A stretch of 21,590 nt of DNA from CAYNWH01 sp964400885 (lineage in GTDB: Bacteria > Patescibacteriota > Patescibacteriia > CAIXNZ01). This document shows positions 7,353 to 12,270 of this stretch, one piece after another; the first letter of the stretch is position 1; every line of letters starts with the position of its first letter. The stretch spans positions 1 through 21,590 of the forward strand of contig CAYNWH010000018.1 in assembly GCA_964400885.1 (NCBI GenBank), written 5' to 3'. The translations under genes and the position numbers were made by a program. The notes below the pieces were generated by a model. That model saw nothing but the letters and a program-made list of their open reading frames with translations. It searched no databases and was not told the DNA's origin.

Positions 7353-7727
7353 CTACTCTTTTTTACTTTCTGCTTTTTTATTAATTATTGAAGTGAAAAT
7401 TTTTAATAATTCTGTTGCTTCGCCGATTAAAAACACTTGTTCTTCTTGTACTTTTTGATCTTCACCCGGATCTGCTAATTTTAACCACAATCTACTTTCT
7501 TTTACTTCTTTCCTGCATATCTTTATTCTAAATATGAAATCCTTATCACTTATTGCCTCATTTGCTTCAATATAATTTGCCGCAGTTGAACCTGAGGCGC
7601 GGATAAGCTGTTTCCCATATTCAATATTAGCCTGGATTTTGGGCACATTTTTAGAAAAATCCCTACAACGCCTGGCAAATTCGTAAGTCCTATCTTCCAA
7701 ATCAAATTGTATAAATTTCTCCCCCAT
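7353..7727 (-). CDS. four-helix bundle protein (23S rRNA intervening-sequence family)
   Basis: 124 residues. The N-terminal F(D)LEDRTYEFARRCRDFSKNVPK, the central SGSTAANYIEANEAISDKDFIFRIKICRKEVKESRLWLKL, and the final helix around LIGEATELLKIFTSIINK match the S23/four-helix-bundle family, first found in intervening sequences within bacterial 23S rRNA. Its members are stand-alone helical proteins of unknown function. Here it is a free gene placed between prephenate dehydratase and TyrA, where no aromatic-pathway role is expected. It is framed by inverted low-complexity repeats on both sides, as if inserted as a unit. There is no SD before the ATG. Family identity is clear; the reason for its location is inferred. 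Confidence 0.9.
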   Translation of the reverse strand: MGEKFIQFDLEDRTYEFARRCRDFSKNVPKIQANIEYGKQLIRASGSTAANYIEANEAISDKDFIFRIKICRKEVKESRLWLKLADPGEDQKVQEEQVFLIGEATELLKIFTSIINKKAESKKE

Positions 7728-7744
7728 GTATATAAATTTTTTAG

Positions 7745-7803
7745 ATATTAATTATTTATTATTAGTTATTGTTTGATTATTGATGATTGGTTATTGATTA
7801 TTA
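7745..7803. repeat. TTATTAGTTATTG repeat, right of the four-helix-bundle gene
   Basis: Low-complexity units (ATTATTAGTTATTGTTTG, GATTGGTTATTGAT) inverted with respect to 7288-7352. It fills the spacer between the dehydratase stop and the four-helix-bundle start codon. Confidence 0.65.
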
Positions 7804-8373
7804 TTACTTCTTTGTCACTGCCAAAAAAGTCGTAAAATTAAATTTCAAATCCTGTATCCCTTCTTCCATAATTTCCATATTATAAAGCTTGGCAGCGCCT
7901 TTGGCAGCAATAGCGGCCGTATCAGAACCTAGTTTACCTTCTGCAATATCTTTAACTGCCTTGGCTGTATCTTCCCAAGCAATAATTTCTGCCTGAGGCC
8001 AAACGCGTTTCAAATACATTTTACATTGTTTCAAAGCCTGGTCATGGGAAGCGATTTTTTTAATGTCCTCGCGTTTAGTGCCAGGCTTAACAATCAAATT
8101 ATGCTTAATATCTATTTCAAACATTTTCTCAATATTAAAATTGTGCTTGGCCATGGCATAAACAGCTTCAATCACAATGCCGCCATTGGAATTTTCAATG
8201 GGAAAAATACCCAGATTTATTTCTTCTTTATCCAAAGCAGTTAAAACATTCTCTACAGAAATAAGATATTTAATTTCATATTCAGAAATATCATTTTTAT
8301 AACAATAATATTCAGCTGCTTCTTCGGAAAAAGAGCCTTTGTCTCCGGAAACGCCGATGATTAGTTTTGACAT
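7804..8373 (-). CDS. pheA: prephenate (or arogenate) dehydratase, catalytic domain only
   Basis: Dehydration and decarboxylation of prephenate to phenylpyruvate, or arogenate to phenylalanine. The 189 residues cover only the two-lobed catalytic domain: GDKGSFSEEAA (10-20), FPIENSNGG (57-65), SHDQALKQC (109-117), DTAAIAAKGAAKLY (151-164), and NFTTF (179-183). The catalytic Thr of the family's TRF motif is T181, but the following Arg is Thr (T182). SHPQAL is SHDQAL. No C-terminal ACT domain exists, so the usual Phe feedback site is missing; that part could be a separate gene or simply absent. First gene of a minus-strand cluster with the four-helix-bundle gene, TyrA and an aminotransferase. No SD; a G-poor ATACCAATAAACTAATTT leader precedes the ATG. 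Confidence 0.85.
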   Translation of the reverse strand: MSKLIIGVSGDKGSFSEEAAEYYCYKNDISEYEIKYLISVENVLTALDKEEINLGIFPIENSNGGIVIEAVYAMAKHNFNIEKMFEIDIKHNLIVKPGTKREDIKKIASHDQALKQCKMYLKRVWPQAEIIAWEDTAKAVKDIAEGKLGSDTAAIAAKGAAKLYNMEIMEEGIQDLKFNFTTFLAVTKK

Positions 8374-8402
8374 ATTGGTAAATTAGTTTATTGGTATATT
8401 AG
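8374..8402. repeat. ATTGGTAAATTAGTT leader repeat before the dehydratase gene
   Basis: Units TTGGTAAATTAGTTTATTGG and TATTAGTATAT lie immediately upstream of the dehydratase ATG. In gene sense they read TACTAATATACCAATAAAC and contain no G. Confidence 0.55.
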
Positions 8403-8405
8403 TAT

Positions 8406-8437
8406 ATCCCTCGTAGAGGGATGCCGCTATGCGGCAT
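8406..8437. repeat. two abutting 3-nt-loop hairpins (REP-like)
   Basis: ATCCCTC-GTA-GAGGGAT (8406-8422) directly followed by GCCGC-TAT-GCGGC (8423-8435, extendable by the flanking AT). This is a GC-rich double palindrome in an AT-rich spacer. The CCGC-TAT-GCGG core recurs at 9220-9230, upstream of the 190-aa gene. Confidence 0.7.
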
Positions 8438-8463
8438 TAGTGATTGGAATGTAATATATTAAA

Positions 8464-8490
8464 TTTATAAAAAATAGAGAAAAAAGTCAA
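8464..8490 (-). promoter_or_regulatory. possible promoter of the aromatic operon
   Basis: On the minus strand TTGACT (plus 8485-8490) and TATAAA (plus 8464-8469) with a short 15-nt spacer. It is the best candidate between the operon start and the divergent promoter at 8534. Spacing is suboptimal. Confidence 0.4.
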
Positions 8491-8533
8491 AATTTCATTA
8501 TATTTTTAGGCTAAAATTAGCATACTCAAACCC

Positions 8534-8562
8534 TTGACATTTTTCTTGAAATATGCTATAAT
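8534..8562 (+). promoter_or_regulatory. consensus sigma70 promoter of the membrane-protein/RNA island
   Basis: TTGACA (8534-8539), exactly 17 nt, TATAAT (8557-8562). Both hexamers are perfect, so strong constitutive transcription is expected. The leader to the first ATG is about 80 nt. Confidence 0.9.
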
Positions 8563-8650
8563 ATAGATAGTTCTTAATAATAAAACAGTGATTTTGTTTA
8601 TAATATAAAACTTAAATTAACCTCGAGCGCAGAAAATTGGAGGAGAAAAG

Positions 8651-8962
8651 ATGAAAAGGAGATATTTATTGAGCATGGCCATTGGACTGGCGATCGCAGT
8701 CTTCCTGACTGCACTCTGCCCATATATTCATGTAGCCATCTGCGTTCTGGCTCTCTACTACATGGTTGCTTTCTTCACTGCCATACTCACCAACTTTGGG
8801 TACGGCAGAACCAGCAGCTGGCAGGAAGCGACGACTGAGCGCGAAGGTTATTGGGAAGAATCCCAGGAGCCGACTCCGCGCATTGGCGGCATGGCCAGCG
8901 GGGCACTCTGTGGCCTAGTAATAACAATACTGGGCTTCATCATCTTCGTCTCCGTACACTGA
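8651..8962 (+). CDS. small three-segment membrane protein, paralog 1
   Basis: A 103-residue protein of a family I do not recognise. It begins with a hydrophobic stretch (LLSMAIGLAIAVFLTALC, residues 6-23), then a second one (HVAICVLALYYMVAFFTAILT, 27-47). A polar loop follows (residues 48-80: NFGYGRTSSWQEATTEREGY..., acidic and Pro-containing), then a last membrane segment (GALCGLVITILGFIIFVSV). The start is fixed by a good SD (GGAGGAGAAAAG-ATG). A paralog lies at 9964-10275; the two share an almost unchanged central block at DNA level (8735-8856). G+C is near half, higher than in neighbouring core genes. It is first behind a perfect promoter and is followed by the RNA element at 8966-9067. 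Function unknown. Confidence 0.85.
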   Translation: MKRRYLLSMAIGLAIAVFLTALCPYIHVAICVLALYYMVAFFTAILTNFGYGRTSSWQEATTEREGYWEESQEPTPRIGGMASGALCGLVITILGFIIFVSVH

Positions 8963-8965
8963 AAC

Positions 8966-9067
8966 TCTCTGACCAACCCATGTCATAAAACTGGGCCGTA
9001 ATACTTCGGGGTAGCTCCGAAGCGCTCGAGAGGGCGGACATATCTGGGCGGACCAAACAATTCGCTC
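8966..9067 (+). ncRNA. three-hairpin structured RNA element, copy 1
   Basis: Begins a few nt after the stop of paralog 1. P1: 9004-9011/9015-9022 (CTTCGGGG-TAG-CTCCGAAG, 8 bp, UAG loop). P2: 9023-9027/9032-9036 (CGCTC-GAGA-GGGCG, 5 bp, GNRA tetraloop). P3: 9046-9052/9061-9067 (GGGCGGA/TTCGCTC, 7 bp). Copy 2 at 10279-10386 keeps all three with compensatory changes. P3 here is not followed by a T-run, so transcription should read on into the 190-aa gene. No Rfam family recognised by eye. Confidence 0.75.
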
Positions 9068-9068
9068 C

Positions 9069-9149
9069 CATCACCTTGCGGGGATCCTCTGATCCCCTCT
9101 CATCCCAGGACGGAATAATTTCGAGTAAGTTATTTTGTCTTGAGACGAG
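9069..9149 (+). repeat. 81-nt repeat with two hairpins, copy 1
   Basis: Differs from copy 2 (9822-9902) at only two positions. Hairpin a: GGGGATC-CTCT-GATCCCC (9080-9097). Hairpin b: a 14-bp G-U-rich stem, 9107-9120/9128-9141, with a 7-nt loop TCGAGTA; its many G-U pairs suggest function as RNA from the plus strand. It sits upstream of the 190-aa gene, directly after the three-hairpin RNA. Confidence 0.85.
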
Positions 9150-9242
9150 GAAATCAGTTCCTTTGAAGATAAAAAAAGTTAGCCGGTTTGTACGGCTTAA
9201 ATGAAATTCCAAACACCGCTATGCGGGAAAGGGAGAACTTAG
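9150..9242 (+). promoter_or_regulatory. structured intercistronic leader and RBS of the 190-aa gene
   Basis: After the 81-nt repeat come small hairpins AGGAA-ATCAG-TTCCT, AGCCG-GTTTGTA-CGGCT and CCGC-TAT-GCGG (9220-9230). The SD AGGGAG then lies 7 nt before the ATG. Confidence 0.5.
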
Positions 9243-9815
9243 ATGTCGGAAACCGTGGAAGAAAAAAAAGTGACGAAAAAAGGAACAGGTGGATGCCTGA
9301 AGGAAATCTTCAGCTGGATTTTCTGGCTGGCCATCCTTCCCGGAGCCTTCTACCTCTACTACAACTGGGATCTTCACCGCGCGACGGAAGCCAGACTCAC
9401 GGCAAACCAAAGCGTCGTGCAAGACCTTGAACAGGTGACGAGCAGAGCCAAAGATCTTAACGCCGTGGAGATCACGACGGACAAGGATCAACAGGCCAAA
9501 GCGCTCTTTGAATTTTCGCATCAGGAAATCAAGAACAATTCCGTGTCCATCTCCACCGCCACCATGCAAATGGAAGCCTACCAAGTAGGCACTAACATTT
9601 ACAAGATCTACAACAAACCAAGCGAGTACATCATCGGCTTACCCTTCGCCAAGTGGTACCATAAAAACATCATCGATCCCAAACTGCCGGAATACAGCTT
9701 TCTCATGGTCTCACCCGATTCCATAGAATTCTGCAAGGCAACAGGAGACTGCAACCAGATCAAAAAAACCGATTTCTTCGCAAATGAAAACGGTAGGTTG
9801 ACCTACCTTTTCTAG
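9243..9815 (+). CDS. single-pass membrane protein with an extracytoplasmic domain, unknown family
   Basis: 190 residues, no family recognised. A Lys-rich cytoplasmic N-terminus (residues 1-20, EEKKVTKKGTGG) precedes one membrane segment (about 21-41, EIFSWIFWLAILPGAFYLYY). The positive-inside rule puts the remaining about 150 residues outside. This part begins with a helical, Gln/Glu-rich stretch (residues 45-105) and ends with a mixed region holding two close cysteines (EFCKATGDC), which could form a disulfide. The start is supported by SD AGGGAG 7 nt upstream. It lies between the two paralogous 103-aa genes, with an 81-nt repeat before and after it, and is probably cotranscribed with them. 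G+C is near half. A small hairpin overlaps its last codons. Confidence 0.8.
   Translation: MSETVEEKKVTKKGTGGCLKEIFSWIFWLAILPGAFYLYYNWDLHRATEARLTANQSVVQDLEQVTSRAKDLNAVEITTDKDQQAKALFEFSHQEIKNNSVSISTATMQMEAYQVGTNIYKIYNKPSEYIIGLPFAKWYHKNIIDPKLPEYSFLMVSPDSIEFCKATGDCNQIKKTDFFANENGRLTYLF
9792..9811 (+). terminator. weak terminator-like hairpin over the 3' end of the 190-aa gene
   Basis: GGTAGG-TTGA-CCTACC followed by TTTTC, within the last codons. Six base pairs and a short T-run suggest partial termination or a processing site rather than a full stop. Confidence 0.4.
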
Positions 9816-9821
9816 AATAAA

Positions 9822-9902
9822 CATCACCTTGCGGGGATCCTCTGATCCCCATTCATCCCAGGACGGAATAATTTCGAGTAAGTTATTTTGTCTTGAGACG
9901 AG
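9822..9902 (+). repeat. 81-nt repeat with two hairpins, copy 2
   Basis: Same as 9069-9149 except for two bases in the linker after the first hairpin. It begins 7 nt after the stop of the 190-aa gene and stands in the leader of paralog 2. Confidence 0.85.
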
Positions 9903-9963
9903 AATTACAAAACATTGTATACTTTTTACCTTTAGTCTGCCGAGGGCAGAAAGGAATTGCAAA

Positions 9964-10275
9964 ATGAAAAAAGAATATTTCTTGAGTATGGCTGTTGGCT
10001 TAGCGATCGCCCTCATCTTGACCGCGCTCTGCTTATATATCCATTCGGCCATCTGCGTTCTGGCTCTCTACTACATGGTTGCTTTCTTCACTGCCATACT
10101 CACCAACTTTGGGTACGGCAGAACCAGCAGCTGGCAGGAAGCGACGACTGAACGCGAAGGTTATTGGGACGAATCACAGGAACCATGCCCGCGACTCGGA
10201 GGAATGGCCAGCGGCGCACTTTGTGCCATGGTCATGACGATAATAATCTTCATTATCTTCGTCAGCTTACATTAA
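9964..10275 (+). CDS. small three-segment membrane protein, paralog 2
   Basis: 103 residues, the same length as paralog 1 and colinear with it without gaps. Residues 29-69 (AICVLALYYMVAFFTAILTN... to EGYW) are identical; the two ends diverge mainly by conservative changes. Start chosen at 9964 because it aligns with the paralog's start and has an SD (AAAGGA) 8 nt upstream, behind a small hairpin TCTGCC-GAG-GGCAGA (9936-9950). The reading frame is open further upstream, but that stretch is the 81-nt repeat. The loop gains one Cys (PTPRI to PCPRL). Followed by the second RNA element and a strong terminator. Function unknown. Confidence 0.85.
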   Translation: MKKEYFLSMAVGLAIALILTALCLYIHSAICVLALYYMVAFFTAILTNFGYGRTSSWQEATTEREGYWDESQEPCPRLGGMASGALCAMVMTIIIFIIFVSLH

Positions 10276-10278
10276 AAC

Positions 10279-10386
10279 TCATTGACCAACCCAAGTCATT
10301 AAAAGGGGCCGTAATACTCTGGGGTAGTTCCAGAGCGCTTGGGAGGGCGGACACATCTGGGCGAGTTAACCACTCGCTCTTTTTTA
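10279..10386 (+). ncRNA. three-hairpin structured RNA element, copy 2, ending in a terminator
   Basis: P1: 10317-10324/10328-10335 (CTCTGGGG-TAG-TTCCAGAG). P2: 10336-10340/10345-10349 (CGCTT-GGGA-GGGCG, GNRA loop). P3: 10359-10366/10372-10379 (GGGCGAGT-TAACC-ACTCGCTC), followed by TTTTTT. Compared with copy 1, P1 shows two full pair swaps (T-A to C-G, C-G to T-A) and P3 shows A-U to G-C and G-U to A-U. P3 is an intrinsic terminator that ends the island and slightly overlaps the stop of the convergent gene. Confidence 0.8.
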
Positions 10387-11796
10387 TTTTATTAAACTCA
10401 CCTGCTTCAACCACAACCCAAAGCCTAGCCACCAAAGCATAATGCCAAAATATTGAGTCCAAAAATAATGATCAAAAACCATTAAAACTAAAATCATGAT
10501 AAAAATCGCGGTTAAGCCTAAAAACCAGTAAAACCTGCGCAAATAAAAATCATAGATACTAGTAAATTTAAATAAAGAAAAAACGCTTAAGAGCTCCAAA
10601 TTTTTGTTAATAGGAAAACTCCAAATATAACTGATAACTTTGACAATTATTAAAATAAAAATTAAAAAGCCTAAAATGCCTAATTCAACGAAAACTAACA
10701 AATAAACATTGTGCACCGGCTGATAATCATAGCTGGCTGATTTTTCCAGGCTCTGATTATAAAGAGCCAAAGTATAATTGCCCAAACCCACCCCCTGCAG
10801 CCAATTATTTTTAATCAAATCTTTTGCCTGCTCTAGATAATTTGCCCGTTCAGTAAATGATTTTTGTTCTAGACGCGCTTCACCCTGCAACCGTGTTATG
10901 ACTGGTTGCGGGTAAATTAAAAATAAAATTGCTAAAACTGCAAAAATAACCAAAATTATCTGGCTAAAAATTATTTTTATTGGCTTAGCTTGATTAGTAA
11001 AAATAAAAATAGCTAAGAAAACCAAACTAATAATCAAAGCCAAAAACGCGCTTTTGGAAAAAGTAAAAAATAAACCAGCTAAAATCGTGGGCAAAAAAAG
11101 CCAAAGCAAACTTTTTTCTTTTTTGCGCTGGGCTAAAATTATCAAAACAATTAAAACAATCAGGCAAACAGCTAAAAATCCGCCTAAAATATTAGGATGA
11201 GTAAATGCGCCATAAGCGCGCAATAACCTTGAGCCGTCAAATTCAACAACTGAAGCGCCTAAAGTTTGCGGCAATTGCTCTGCCAGACCCAGCCATTTAT
11301 TAGCTAAAACTTGCTGGGTGAAAAATTGGTAAATGCCTAAAAGCGATTGTACAGTGCCGGAAAGTACAAGGGCCCAGCCTATTTTTTTCAAACTGAACTG
11401 AAAATTTATTACCAAGATTAAAAGTGCCAAGCCTTCCAGCAATTTAATTAAATAATAAAGTGCTGTTTGCCAGCTGGGAGCCCAAATAATGCTTAAAGCT
11501 GCCAGGGCCAAAAACAAGAAGAATAAAACATAAAAATCCAAAATTTTATAATTCAAAAATCTGATCTCGTCATCTTTAGTTTTACATCTATAAATAAAAG
11601 CCAAAACCAAAACCAAAAAAAATAAAATTTCCGTGCCATAAAGGCTGAAAGTCAAATATTCGCTTGGCCCACTACTGCCTAATTGTCCATAATGCCAGAT
11701 CCAGCGCGTTTGCCAGGGTAATAAAAAGACAAACAAATAGAATAAATATTCAATTGTTTTGGGCCATATGGGCCCCTTCGGGGTGAGTTTATTCAT
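10384..11796 (-). CDS. O-antigen ligase/Wzy-type polysaccharide membrane protein
   Basis: 470 residues with about 11-13 membrane segments. Family landmarks: RAYGAFTHPNILGG (193-206), SKSAF (247-251), a large external loop (about 296-360) with TERANYLEQAKDLIKNNWLQGVGLGNY, and PVHNVYLLVFVELG (360-373), which is the conserved H-N-x-Y/E-x-G signature of the Wzy_C/O-antigen-ligase group. Members join or polymerise lipid-linked surface glycans or glycosylate exported proteins; the substrate cannot be told here. No glycosyltransferase genes are adjacent. A TATAAT (plus 11803-11808) lies only 6 nt before the ATG, which would give a nearly leaderless mRNA. It converges on the membrane-protein/RNA island. 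Confidence 0.8.
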   Translation of the reverse strand: MNKLTPKGPIWPKTIEYLFYLFVFLLPWQTRWIWHYGQLGSSGPSEYLTFSLYGTEILFFLVLVLAFIYRCKTKDDEIRFLNYKILDFYVLFFLFLALAALSIIWAPSWQTALYYLIKLLEGLALLILVINFQFSLKKIGWALVLSGTVQSLLGIYQFFTQQVLANKWLGLAEQLPQTLGASVVEFDGSRLLRAYGAFTHPNILGGFLAVCLIVLIVLIILAQRKKEKSLLWLFLPTILAGLFFTFSKSAFLALIISLVFLAIFIFTNQAKPIKIIFSQIILVIFAVLAILFLIYPQPVITRLQGEARLEQKSFTERANYLEQAKDLIKNNWLQGVGLGNYTLALYNQSLEKSASYDYQPVHNVYLLVFVELGILGFLIFILIIVKVISYIWSFPINKNLELLSVFSLFKFTSIYDFYLRRFYWFLGLTAIFIMILVLMVFDHYFWTQYFGIMLWWLGFGLWLKQVSLIK

Positions 11797-11825
11797 GGTT
11801 TAATTATAACAAAAGAAAACAAAAA

Positions 11826-11909
11826 GCGCTCGGGCGGGCGGTGTGAAACACCGTAGGGACAGGTTTAAAACCTGTCCCTACAATATAAAATATTGTCCTG
11901 CCCGAGCGC
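11826..11909. repeat. 84-bp cloverleaf-shaped palindromic element
   Basis: An outer 13-bp stem (11826-11838/11897-11909, one G-T pair) encloses three directly abutting hairpins. They are CGGTGT-GAA-ACACCG (11839-11853), the palindrome 11854-11880 (TAGGGACAGG.../...CCTGTCCCTA), and CAATAT-AAA-ATATTG (11881-11895). Only one base (11896) is unpaired between stems. The central palindrome resembles short palindromes dispersed widely in bacterial genomes. On the minus strand a T-rich run follows the outer stem, so terminator activity is possible. Confidence 0.85.
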
Positions 11910-11915
11910 CATACC

Positions 11916-11944
11916 TTGACTTAAAATTAACATTTTGATAATTT
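11916..11944 (+). promoter_or_regulatory. promoter of the small secreted protein
   Basis: TTGACT (11916-11921), 17 nt, TAATTT (11939-11944), beginning 6 nt after the cloverleaf element. Confidence 0.55.
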
Positions 11945-11978
11945 TAAACAAACTAAACTTTTTCCAGGAGGAGGAAAA

Positions 11979-12218
11979 ATGAAAAAAGGTCTTTTGAGCA
12001 TAATTCTTATCCTTGTTGCCATTGTCTGTTGCTCAATCAAGCCAACACCGGTTTTAGCACAACAAATCATAACTGTTGAAACGCCAATGCTCCCAAAACA
12101 GCAACAACCAAAGCCAAAGCCCGAGGAAAAAGATCTCCAAATAATTCTCTGGGCCATGGAAAACAAAGAATGGGAAAATCTGCAAAAACTCATGATTTTT
12201 TTTCGCATGGCAGATTAA
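11979..12218 (+). CDS. small secreted protein with a signal peptide
   Basis: 79 residues. A textbook signal peptide: MKKG, then the hydrophobic core LLSIILILVAIVCCSI, and a cleavage site after PVLA (about residue 27). The mature part (about 52 residues) starts QQIITVETPML, passes through a Pro/Gln/Lys-rich linker (PKQQQPKPKPEEKD, about 39-52) and ends in an amphipathic helix with two Trp residues (LQIILWAMENKEWENLQKLM). The start is certain: SD AGGAGGAGG is 5-6 nt before the ATG. It is a single-gene unit with its own promoter and a strong terminator. No family recognised; a small exported helical peptide is all that can be said. Confidence 0.75.
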   Translation: MKKGLLSIILILVAIVCCSIKPTPVLAQQIITVETPMLPKQQQPKPKPEEKDLQIILWAMENKEWENLQKLMIFFRMAD

Positions 12219-12237
12219 TAAAATAATCTTGTGATCT

Positions 12238-12270
12238 AAAAAGCGCCTCGGCTTTAGCCGGGCGCTTTTC
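12238..12270. terminator. bidirectional intrinsic terminator
   Basis: AAAAGCGCC-t-CGGC (12239-12252), loop TTTA, GCCG-GGCGCTTTT (12257-12269), with one bulged T. It serves the small secreted protein (+) and the nucleotidyltransferase gene (-). Confidence 0.85.

Noticed and set aside
9219..9584. 121-aa minus-strand open frame across the 190-aa gene
   Set aside because: Shadow frame; the opposite strand has the SD, membrane segment and operon context.
9829..9963. Upstream extension of paralog 2 starting MRGSSDPHSSQ
   Set aside because: It is the 81-nt repeat read in frame. The start at 9964 has an SD and aligns with the paralog's start.
8966..10386. Integron attC site in place of the three-hairpin RNA
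   Set aside because: No convincing RYYYAAC/GTTRRRY pair at the ends and no integrase in the window. The T-run after copy 2 fits a terminator.
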